A stretch of DNA of 64,000 nucleotides from JAKZVK01 sp965248255 (GTDB lineage: Bacteria; Acidobacteriota; Terriglobia; Bryobacterales; UBA6623). The position numbers and the translations under genes were made by a program. The DNA lies in contig CBDFIW010000003.1 in the NCBI GenBank assembly GCA_965248255.1, positions 1,364,001-1,428,000 on the forward strand. The letters run 5' to 3'. Below the pieces are notes generated by a model that was not told the DNA's origin, searched no databases, and was given only the letters and a program-made list of their open reading frames with translations. Shown here one piece after another: positions 56,223-64,000 of the stretch; position 1 is the stretch's first letter; each line of letters opens with the position of its first letter.

Positions 56223-57140
56223 CTAACATGAGGACACGCGCGCATCCGGCGCGGCCCGCTTCCACGGTGGCGTCTCCGGCAAGAGCGCCAGAAACTCAGC
56301 CGTCCGCGCTTCCTCGTACTCTCCCCGGTACCTCCCTGAGAAAAACCGGCCCAGCGCCTCCCCGTGCAGACGCTCCCACGATTCCTCTTCGTGGCCCGGG
56401 TTCACGGGATAGAACATGATTTCGTTCGCTCGGGCAGCGTTCAGATCACCCGGCGCGTCACCGATCATGAGCATGTTGTCGGCCGCATAGCCCTTCCCGG
56501 CCGTGAGGGCGCGCAAATGTTCGGCTTTCTTCCCCAGCTCCTGCCCGGCAAGCAGTGCTGGGTAGTGGTCGATGCTGTGTTCCTTCCACTCGCGCCGCAG
56601 CGCCTCGCCCGGCGTACCCGACACGACGGCGAGATCCGCATGCGCGGTGATCCGATCCAGGCAGGCGGTCACTTTCGGAAAGGGAGGAACTCCTTCGACG
56701 ATGTCTTTGACCGCCGCGTTGACTGCGTTACTCCATTCCATCGTTCGCGCGAGGACCGGGTCGTCGTATTCGACCAGCACTTTTTCTAGTGACGCATTGC
56801 TTTGTGGCAGCCCGGAACTGACGAAATCACGCAGCGGTCCGAGGTCGGGGATTTCGATGCCGCGGGCCATCGCGGCCGGAAAGTCCTGCAAGAGGTCGAG
56901 GCTCTTCACCAACACCGGGAAGCGATTAGCGCCGCGGTCGACCGAGTAGAGGTTGACAAACTCCCAGACCTGCCGGGCATATTTTGCCGCAGCCTGCAGC
57001 TTCCACACCTTGATGAACGCAGGCGTGAAGCACTCCTTGTGTTTGATCTCCATCGAGTCAAACACACAGCCGTCGGAGTCGAGTGCGACGAAGAAGTCGC
57101 TCTTCTGCTGAAATCCCTCGAGAGTATTGTACTGCGGCAT
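56223..57140 (-). CDS. HAD-superfamily hydrolase
   Basis: 305 residues from ATG 57140 (MPQYNTLEGFQ). An earlier in-frame start gives an unlikely extension. The DxD nucleophile motif is VALDSDGCVFDSM, with motif II in VVSGTPGEAL and motif IV in MIGDAPGDLNAA. The cap domain is larger than in simple phosphatases. It probably hydrolyses a phosphorylated metabolite; the sugar-acid pathway enzyme gnd is the next gene upstream. Confidence 0.85.
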   Translation of the reverse strand: MPQYNTLEGFQQKSDFFVALDSDGCVFDSMEIKHKECFTPAFIKVWKLQAAAKYARQVWEFVNLYSVDRGANRFPVLVKSLDLLQDFPAAMARGIEIPDLGPLRDFVSSGLPQSNASLEKVLVEYDDPVLARTMEWSNAVNAAVKDIVEGVPPFPKVTACLDRITAHADLAVVSGTPGEALRREWKEHSIDHYPALLAGQELGKKAEHLRALTAGKGYAADNMLMIGDAPGDLNAARANEIMFYPVNPGHEEESWERLHGEALGRFFSGRYRGEYEEARTAEFLALLPETPPWKRAAPDARVSSC

Positions 57141-57212
57141 CAGTGGGTGCGAGGTGCCGTTCGCGTTTGGTCCGGCGTGCACGGAGTGCCGTGCCCGAGA
57201 GTTTGAGAGCGA

Positions 57213-58619
57213 CTAATCCTCCCACTCGGTGTGGAACACGCCGTCACGGTCGAGCCGACGATAGGTATGCGCTCCGAAAAGGTCGCGCTGGGCTTGCAGG
57301 AGGTTGGCCGGGAGAAACTCGCTGCGGTAACTGTCGATGTAGGCCAACGTGGCCCCCAAACATGTGGCCGGTACTCCGCTCTCCGCCGCCAAGCCGATGA
57401 CGTAGCGTAGGTCCACCGATTTGTCGTTCAGGACAGCCTTAAAGGTGTCGTCGAGAAAGAGGTTCACCAACTCAGGATTCCCCGCATAGGCGCGCTTGAT
57501 GGGGTCGAGCAGCTTCGAGCGGATGATGCACCCTGCCTTCCAGATGCGCGCCACTTCGGCAAGATTCACGCCATAGCCGTATTCCTTCGACGCGGCCTCA
57601 ATCAACGCCATCCCCTGCGCATAGCAGCCGACGATACCTAGATGTAGAGCGTTAAACAACGACGACACCAAAGCATTCCGATCGCCATCGAACTTGGCAT
57701 CCGGCCCCCGCAGGACCTTCGACGCCTCAACGCGCTGCGGCTTCAACCCGGAAAGAATGCGAGCCTCCACTGCCATAGTCAGTGTGGGCGTCGGCACACC
57801 CAGATCGAGCGCTGACTGCGCGGTCCATTTGCCCGTGCCCTTCTGGCCCGCGGTATCGAGAATCAACTCCACCAGCGGACGGCCCGTCTCGTCGTCCGCT
57901 TTCCCGAGGTTGATCGCGGAGATTTCGAGCAGAAAGCCGGTGATCTCCGTTTCGGTCCAGTTGCTGAAGACGTCGTGGATCTCCGGCGTAGACATCCCGG
58001 CCGACTTGCGCAGAACGTCGTACGCCTCGCACAGGATCTGCATGATCCCGTACTCGATGCCGTTGTGCACCATCTTGACGTAGTGGCCCGCGGACCCCGC
58101 GCCGACATAGGTGCAGCACGCGCCGTCTCCGGTCTGCGCGGCGATCTTCGTTACGACCGGCTCAATCAACTGGTAGGCATCCTCGTGTCCGCCGGGCATG
58201 ATGCTCGGCCCCCAGAGGGCACCTTTCTCGCCTCCGCTGATGCCGCAGCCGACGAAGTGAAAGCCCGCTTCGCTCAGCTCGGTCTGACGCCGGTTGGTAT
58301 CGGGGAAATGAGCGTTGCCGCCGTCAATAATAATGTCGCCTTTCTCCAGCACGCCCTTGAGATCCTCGATCACGGCGTCCGTCCCTTTGCCGGCCGTCAC
58401 CATGAGCAGGATGCGCCGCGGCTTCTCGAGAAGTTGGGCGAATTCGGTGACGGACTGCGTTACCTGTACGTTCTTACCGGCGGACAGCTCGCGCATGCGG
58501 TCGGCTTTCTCCGCCCCGCGGTTGTAAGCAATGACCGGAAAGCCATTGCGTTCGATATTGAGGGCGACGTTCTGGCCCATGACACCAAGGCCGGCAACGC
58601 CGAAGTTACCTTCAGACAT
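57213..58619 (-). CDS. gnd: 6-phosphogluconate dehydrogenase (decarboxylating)
   Basis: 468 residues, full length for the NADP enzyme. It converts 6-phosphogluconate to ribulose 5-phosphate. The dinucleotide motif is GLGVMGQNVALNI, the substrate-binding GCGISGGEKGALWGPSIMPGG motif is intact, and the catalytic HNGIEYG segment follows. Its C-terminus YRRLDRDGVFHTEW is typical. The HAD hydrolase follows on the same strand. Confidence 0.96.
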   Translation of the reverse strand: MSEGNFGVAGLGVMGQNVALNIERNGFPVIAYNRGAEKADRMRELSAGKNVQVTQSVTEFAQLLEKPRRILLMVTAGKGTDAVIEDLKGVLEKGDIIIDGGNAHFPDTNRRQTELSEAGFHFVGCGISGGEKGALWGPSIMPGGHEDAYQLIEPVVTKIAAQTGDGACCTYVGAGSAGHYVKMVHNGIEYGIMQILCEAYDVLRKSAGMSTPEIHDVFSNWTETEITGFLLEISAINLGKADDETGRPLVELILDTAGQKGTGKWTAQSALDLGVPTPTLTMAVEARILSGLKPQRVEASKVLRGPDAKFDGDRNALVSSLFNALHLGIVGCYAQGMALIEAASKEYGYGVNLAEVARIWKAGCIIRSKLLDPIKRAYAGNPELVNLFLDDTFKAVLNDKSVDLRYVIGLAAESGVPATCLGATLAYIDSYRSEFLPANLLQAQRDLFGAHTYRRLDRDGVFHTEWED

Positions 58620-58807
58620 CTAGAATTGACCTTTCCTGCTGGGAACTCGGCTCCGCAGAGCCGCACGGTTCAACCTAACATCCTACTATCCCAGGCCCTT
58701 TGACGGATGGTCAGACGTTAGCAGCAGCCGAACCTTGTTATGCTTCACCTGGTTCTACGACAAGGCAGCCTCTCTGGGCTGCTTCGAACGGCGGCAAGGA
58801 GCAACTG

Positions 58808-59977
58808 ATGTCACTTCCAAACAAAGCCCAGCGAAACACAGTGTCACGGCGCTCCTTCCTGTGCAGAGCCGGAGCCGGAATCGCCGCGGCGCAGAGCAGC
58901 CGGACGGCGTCGACGCCGATGGAGCGGGCCGCGCAGATCCTCAAGATCAACGACCTCGATCGAAGAGTGTGGAATGACGAACTCGACGAGTTCGTCCCCC
59001 AGCGCCTTTACGACATGCACGGACACCTCACGCGCTACGAGCTTGACCTCGATCCGAACAAAGCCGAGAAACCGCGCTACAACCTCCCTGGGGGAGACTT
59101 CGCGCGCTACGGCAGCATGGAACTGCTCGATGCCGCCGAGAAGCTGCTCTACCCAGGCCGGGAAGTCAGCCACATGCTGGCACCGTCGCCGCACCTCAAG
59201 GCCGACTTCGACGGCTCGAACCGCTTTATCTCAGATGAAGCTGCCAAGAAACCAGACACCACCGCCCAGATGGTCGTCCACCCCAAGATGACGGCCGAGG
59301 AGGTCGACCGCGCCGTGCGGCGTCACAAGTTTATTGGCTTCAAACCCTACCGTCACTACTCCATCACGGGCGATCCCGTCGAGCCGCGCATCACCGACTT
59401 CATGCCCGAACATCAAATCGAGGTCGCCAACCGCTACGGGCTGATCATCCGTATGCACATCTCCAAGTCACGCGCCATCGCCGATCCGGAAAACCTGGAA
59501 GACCTCGAACGGCTCACGGCAAAGTATCCGCGCGTTCGCTGGATGATGGCGCATTGCGCCCGCAGCTACTCGGACTGGCCTCTTCTCGAAGCGGCCCCAC
59601 GCCTCAAGAAGATCCCCAATCTGTGGTTTGAGACCTCGTCAGTGTGTGAATCCGACGCCTTTGCCGCGTTGCTGTCGATCGTCGACCCGGCCAGGGTCTG
59701 TTACGGCAGCGACGATTTCACGGTCGGCATTACGCGGGGCAAGTACGTCGCCTGGGGCTACTGCTGGAGTCAGCTTGACACGTCCAACCAAACCTTGCGC
59801 ACGACGCACTGCCTCGGCGGATTCACCTTCGTCCGCTACGAGATGCTCCGGGCGCTGAAACGCGCGGTCCGTTATGTGAGCCTCAGCTCTCAACAAATCG
59901 AAGACCTCTTCCACAACAACGCCGCCCGGCTCGTCGCCGACGCCCAACGTGACCTCAACGAACGCTTGGCCGCATAG
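58808..59977 (+). CDS. Amidohydrolase family protein with Tat signal
   Basis: 389 residues from ATG 58808, with AAGGAG six to seven bases upstream. The signal includes SRRSFLCRAGAGIAAAQ. The amidohydrolase-2 pattern is YDMHGHLTRYE (HxH), a later MMAHCARSY and the metal Asp in YGSDDFTVG. Such enzymes hydrolyse or decarboxylate small acids and lactones. The start at 58700 would add residues with no ribosome site. Confidence 0.85.
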   Translation: MSLPNKAQRNTVSRRSFLCRAGAGIAAAQSSRTASTPMERAAQILKINDLDRRVWNDELDEFVPQRLYDMHGHLTRYELDLDPNKAEKPRYNLPGGDFARYGSMELLDAAEKLLYPGREVSHMLAPSPHLKADFDGSNRFISDEAAKKPDTTAQMVVHPKMTAEEVDRAVRRHKFIGFKPYRHYSITGDPVEPRITDFMPEHQIEVANRYGLIIRMHISKSRAIADPENLEDLERLTAKYPRVRWMMAHCARSYSDWPLLEAAPRLKKIPNLWFETSSVCESDAFAALLSIVDPARVCYGSDDFTVGITRGKYVAWGYCWSQLDTSNQTLRTTHCLGGFTFVRYEMLRALKRAVRYVSLSSQQIEDLFHNNAARLVADAQRDLNERLAA

Positions 59978-60243
59978 CTTAGCGTGCGTTGCCAACGGGA
60001 GCTGCCGGGTTCGATCGTGGGACCATCACCGACCCCACAGCCATATGGGCCTAGGAGTCCAGGAGATATGACCGAGGCCCAGCAGGCGTGCGAAGCCGGT
60101 GAGATCCGTCATCAGTGGCACCGACACGGCCAAGGCGGCCGGCACGACCTACGCTTCTCAACGGATTGGGCGAGAAAAAGTCAGATTGTCGGTGGGTTCG
60201 GTTGTTCTCGCCAGGAGTCCTGGGGCGGTAGAATTGGACCGTC

Positions 60244-61600
60244 GTGATCGGTCGAACGATCAGCCACTACAAGATCCTCTCCAAGCTCGGCGAGGGCGGA
60301 ATGGGTGTTGCCTACAAGGGCGAGGACGTCAACCTCAAGCGTCCTGTCGCTCTAAAGTTTCTTGCAGCCCATCTACTTGGAGACGAAGGGATCAGGGCCC
60401 GCTTCCGGCGAGAAGCGGAGGCGGCCGCTTCTCTCAACCATCCCAACGTCTGTCCGGTGTACGAGATCGCCGAGATCGAAGGCAAGACTTTCATCGCCAT
60501 GGCCTTCATTGAGGGCGAGTCACTCGAGAAGAAGATCGAAGCCGGGCCACTCAAGCTAACGAACGTGCTGAGTATCGCGATGCAGACAGCCAGGGGTTTA
60601 CAGGCGGCCCACGGCAAGAAGGTTGTTCACCGTGATATTAAGCCTGCCAACCTCGTCATTGGAAAGGACGACCACGTCACGATCACAGACTTCGGGCTGG
60701 CTTTGCTGACGGACCGATCCAAGCTCACGCGTTTGGACGAAACCATGGGCACGGTGACCTACATGTCACCCGAGCAGACCTACGGAGCAGAACTGGATCA
60801 CCGAACCGACATCTGGTCGCTAGGGACCGTGATCTACGAAATGATCATCGGCCAACCGCCCTTCAAGGGCCACTACGACGAGGCCGTGATCTACTCCATC
60901 ACGAGCGAAGCGCCTGAGCCCATGACGGGCCTTCGCACCGGCGTACCGATGGAGTTGGAGTGGATTGCTGACAAGTGCCTGGCCAAACAGGCCGCTGAAC
61001 GATACCAGAGTGCGTCGGAACTCCTGATCGACCTTACAACACTGGCGAAGAAACCCCAATCCGGAGAATCAACTGTCCTGGGAGTCACGGCTGCTCCGCG
61101 GGTTGCCGGTGTCGGTGCGCCTGATACGTTGCTCGGGGCTCGGCAGGGCCCTCTATCGGTCCGAGCCACCGGTCCCGGCACAGGCGATGGGGCCATTCAA
61201 CGGTCGAGTCTGCGTGGGCTCAAGAGTCCAGGTGATCGTTGAACGCGCCGCCACGGATGCTAGCGGCGAGTTGCCCGCGAGCACCCTTCAAACGGAAGTC
61301 GAGTTAAAACTGCGATTGGCCGGTCTCGAAGTGAAAGCGGGCCGCGATGCGCACCTGCATATCTGCGTGCAACCTGTTCAACTCCAAACAACCGGCCACT
61401 GTGTCTATTCAGTGAAGGTTGAACTCAACCAAGCCGCTTCGCTCACACGCGACTCGACGATCTTCCTCCCCATGAGAACGTGGCATACCGAGCTGATAGG
61501 GGTCGTGGAGGCAAAAAAACTGAACGAAGCGGTTCAGGATGCGGTGGGTGATCTAATGGACCAGTTCGTCAACGCTTACCTCGCCGTCAATCCTAGGTAG
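60244..61600 (+). CDS. Ser/Thr protein kinase with C-terminal domain, frameshifted near 61225
   Basis: The kinase domain (residues about 1-275) starts at GTG 60244 and has GEGGMGVAYKG, the VALKF lysine, a canonical HRDIKPAN and DFG. The first frame stops at 61242 after SLRGLK. The next frame (to 61600) continues QVIVERAATDASGEL and then QTEVELKLRLAGLEV, a domain often found in secreted Acidobacteriota proteins as LRGLK..VELKLRLAGI. Removing one base near 61225 joins the halves. No membrane helix is visible, unlike the kinase at 2852. Confidence 0.78.
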
Positions 61601-61660
61601 GGGGTCGAGCCCTGCCATGCAATCCGGTTCTTTGGGTACGGGCTAGGCGTCTCGCTTCTT

Positions 61661-61984
61661 CTAGTCGGAGCCGAACGCGCGTCTGACTGCCTCCGGCTCC
61701 CGATCAATGATCGTCAGCAAGGCCCGCGCCGGACCCTCCGGTCGCCGCCGGCCCTGCTCCCAGTTGCGCAGAGTCGCCGTACTGATCCCAAACCTGCTGG
61801 CGAAGCGGTCCTGAGTCATCCCAAGCTTGTTGCGAATCCCCTTGACGTCGATGCGGGCCGGAGGGCTGAACTGATGTACCCTCGCGCCACGTTTGTCTCC
61901 CCTCGCAAACCGGATCGCGTTCTCCAGCCCGGCGATTAGCTTTTCTCCAACGCTCTTGTCTTGCTTTGCATCACTCTTGGCCAT
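61661..61984 (-). CDS. HigA-like antitoxin, XRE-family
   Basis: 107 residues. The helix-turn-helix (IRNKLGMTQDRFASRFGISTATLRNWEQGRRRPEG) is a classic XRE/HigA domain. It probably binds and neutralises the toxin encoded immediately upstream, whose 3' end overlaps its start by 14 bp, the HigBA order (toxin first). Confidence 0.86.
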   Translation of the reverse strand: MAKSDAKQDKSVGEKLIAGLENAIRFARGDKRGARVHQFSPPARIDVKGIRNKLGMTQDRFASRFGISTATLRNWEQGRRRPEGPARALLTIIDREPEAVRRAFGSD

Positions 61985-62318
61985 ACTCGCTCCTGAGCGC
62001 CTTGGTTAACTTCGTCATCCGTCGTTGCTCATCCTTGGTCAGGTCGGTCTTTCGGCTCTTCGAAAAAATGCCGAGCAGGAAGAGCGGTATGGTGTCGTCA
62101 TGAAAGTAGTAGATCACGCGCACTCCGCCGCGCTTGCCGACGCCCCTGCGGCCCCAGCGGATCTTCCGTAGACCGCCAGAACCCGACATGATGGTCCCAG
62201 CTTCGGGGTTGCATGCCAAGTAACCGATGAACTCTGTCTTTTCGTCGTCGTCCCAGACCTCCTCGGCCCTGCTTGCGAACGGTTCGACTTCGACGACCAC
62301 GATGGGCCTCGGGTCCAT
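61971..62318 (-). CDS. HigB/RelE-like toxin
   Basis: 115 residues with the GGLRKIRWGRRGVGKRGGVRVIYYF core and YLLGIFSKSRKTDLTKDEQRR-like tail of RelE-superfamily HigB toxins. It would cleave mRNA on the ribosome. It precedes and overlaps the XRE antitoxin gene. Confidence 0.83.
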   Translation of the reverse strand: MDPRPIVVVEVEPFASRAEEVWDDDEKTEFIGYLACNPEAGTIMSGSGGLRKIRWGRRGVGKRGGVRVIYYFHDDTIPLFLLGIFSKSRKTDLTKDEQRRMTKLTKALRSEYGQE

Positions 62319-62549
62319 GCTCTATTGTACGCCATTGGCGCATAGATTTGAAGCGCATGGGGGGCGGCCGGAGAAACCAGACGACATACGGTGCACGATC
62401 GACCGGAGAGGAGGATTAGAGCCCTGGTGGCACCCTCGCGGCCCGGCGCTGCCACACCGCGCTCACGACCCTCTAGATGGGAACGGCGGTGGTCGCGGTA
62501 GTTTGCGACGCCTCGGCGGAGCATCCGCTCAGGGCCGTGTTCGCGGAGG

Positions 62550-64000
62550 TCACACCAAGTCCCCGCGTGCAAAATGACCCCTTAACACACGGCGATAAAT
62601 CCACTGCGGGATCACCGCCAGACCAGCGAGGATGATGAGCCCCTGGAATAATGTTGCGGGAATCCACAACCGCCAAAGAACCAACAGTGTTCCGACGGCA
62701 AGCGCAAAGAGCATTGGCGTTCCCAACCAAGCCCCGGGCACCTTCCACTGGGCCGTCCTGAAGCTCTTCTGCGCAAACGCCAGTGGCGGGAGATATTTCA
62801 GACCCATCCATTGAGCAGCTGGCATCAGGACGAACGCCAGGGCTAAAGCCAACACAAAACTCGGTACAAAGTCGAAGCTGAACTGGTGGCCTGCTAGCGA
62901 GAGGCTCAACATCGCCAGAAGGCAATAGAGGATAGCCGTTGATCCAAGTGCAGCGGCACTTTGCATCAGACCGCCCCAATAGGCGACTTCTGCCAAGCGA
63001 GTCCGGGAAAGCGGGTAGAGCCAGCCCCGCCTCAGGGAAATAGAAAGGGTAACAACGGGTTCGAACGTGAACGACGCAACTATGAAACCGGTCCCCAACG
63101 CCCCGCACCAGTAGAAGATTGCAGGCAACGACGGGTCGTCAAGGGCGGCTTGAGGAGAAACCAGCGGGGTGGCATGGCCGGGAGGAACGAAAACGAACCA
63201 ATAGAGGATCTGCTCAGAATCGAGCGGTGAGTTTCCTATTCCCAAGGACCAGGCTACCGCGCTAATAGCAATCGGCCCACCCAGGGCATGCAACAGGATC
63301 ACGCGAAGCAACCAGAGTCTCTTCATCCCGAAGTTCTCATGTCTTCCGGCCCGGATCCAGTTGGCGGTCGACGTCCCCAGGTAGGGACGGTCCCAACTTG
63401 GTCCTGTTCTTCCCGCGGGGGCTACCGGCCGCGCCCGGGAAGAAAACGGAGCGGACGATGAGTCCGCCGGAGAAAGTCTGGCCTTAGCCGCGACGGGGTC
63501 AAGGCGTCGCCAGAGATACAACGCCGCCCCCGTAACCCCGACGATGAACCAAGGGATGGGGTGGGCCTGGCAAAGTGCTGCGATCCGATCGATGAAAATT
63601 ACGGTCAGTACAATCGCAGCCGGAGCGAGCAGAGTGAAAGCGCCAAACCGAGCCGAGGGATCTCCCAGAACGTACGGGGTCGCCGCCGCTAGGCCCAGGC
63701 TGAATCCGAGTGCGGCCAAGCCAAAAATCGCCGGCCCGTACGATCCGCCCATTGTGATGTGAAGCCACACGCCCGCCAACGCCACTATAACGCCGGTCAT
63801 CATCACCGAAGACAACAACCCGCGGTGGAGGCCGGGGAGCGTCCAAGAGAACGAACAGCTCTCCAACTCTCCGACCGCCTGCCCGATCACGAAGCCTACA
63901 AACGCAGCAAACAACAGCGCCACGTGAGCCCCGTCCGCTCGCTCGCGGTGACCCGTGTTGATGAGGATCGCGATCAGCGCGGCCAGGAGCCAAAACGCCA
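62550..64000 (-). CDS. Integral membrane protein, partial (N-terminus beyond window)
   Basis: The frame is open to position 64000, so the N-terminus is missing. About 480 residues remain with 10 or more predicted membrane helices (for example VMMTGVIVALAGVWLHI and FVLALALAFVLMPAAQWMG). An ABC-2-like LYPLSRTRLAEVAYWGG segment suggests an export permease or related membrane protein. No motif identifies a substrate, and no ATPase gene is in view. Confidence 0.7.
   Translation of the reverse strand, partial: AFWLLAALIAILINTGHRERADGAHVALLFAAFVGFVIGQAVGELESCSFSWTLPGLHRGLLSSVMMTGVIVALAGVWLHITMGGSYGPAIFGLAALGFSLGLAAATPYVLGDPSARFGAFTLLAPAAIVLTVIFIDRIAALCQAHPIPWFIVGVTGAALYLWRRLDPVAAKARLSPADSSSAPFSSRARPVAPAGRTGPSWDRPYLGTSTANWIRAGRHENFGMKRLWLLRVILLHALGGPIAISAVAWSLGIGNSPLDSEQILYWFVFVPPGHATPLVSPQAALDDPSLPAIFYWCGALGTGFIVASFTFEPVVTLSISLRRGWLYPLSRTRLAEVAYWGGLMQSAAALGSTAILYCLLAMLSLSLAGHQFSFDFVPSFVLALALAFVLMPAAQWMGLKYLPPLAFAQKSFRTAQWKVPGAWLGTPMLFALAVGTLLVLWRLWIPATLFQGLIILAGLAVIPQWIYRRVLRGHFARGDLV

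Overview
The window is one contiguous stretch of high-GC bacterial chromosome, most likely from an Acidobacteriota member (Bryobacterales/Solibacter-like). This rests on gene content: an Oar-like TonB-dependent receptor, Ser/Thr kinases fused to beta-propeller repeats, Gfo/Idh/MocA oxidoreductases with Tat signals, a PSCyt/DUF1553-DUF1501 pair, a Tat sulfatase, NHL and SMP-30 propellers, and many palindromic intergenic elements. The taxonomy is inferred. No rRNA, tRNA or CRISPR array was seen.

Layout. 1-5.6 kb: truncated TonB receptor and a frameshifted kinase. 5.7-14.8 kb, minus strand: acpP-fabF-etfB-etfA, then a five-gene cassette (60-aa peptide, two related helical proteins, a kinase-like protein, an Fe(II)/2-oxoglutarate dioxygenase), then a membrane Fe-S protein of the ETF:menaquinone oxidoreductase type. 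The cassette separates ETF from its probable electron acceptor and resembles a small peptide-modification (RiPP-like) locus. 15-23.5 kb: NHL protein, amino-acid oxidase, Gfo/Idh, gamma-glutamyltransferase, toxin-antitoxin genes and an esterase/SMP-30 fusion. 23.6-25.2 kb: an IS with doubled terminal boxes and a 19-bp direct repeat, followed by a nested palindrome and a sulfatase. 26.9-33.9 kb, minus strand: a two-module ABC exporter behind a decayed sigma/anti-sigma pair; one ATPase gene carries a 36-nt poly-G run. 34.1-40.5 kb: PSCyt/DUF1501 pair split by a MazF-type module, then panB-panC. 40.5-45.4 kb: P1 peptidase, a GxxExxY gene inside a 33-bp inverted repeat, a sodium:solute symporter, a transposase remnant and an MscS channel. 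45.4-49.7 kb: argF, argG-argH-argR with an ARG-box promoter. 49.8-64 kb: aminotransferase, PAP2, Gfo/Idh, pirin, aldehyde dehydrogenase, HAD hydrolase, gnd, amidohydrolase, a second kinase, a HigBA-type module and a truncated membrane protein.

Functional links. ETF and the Fe-S membrane protein would pass electrons from acyl-CoA dehydrogenases to menaquinone, next to fatty-acid synthesis genes. panBC makes pantothenate, the precursor of the ACP and CoA cofactor. The arg genes form a regulon with their own repressor. Several regulators (two kinases, a sigma factor, an anti-sigma factor) have broken frames, some at short homopolymers, so sequencing or assembly error competes with real decay.
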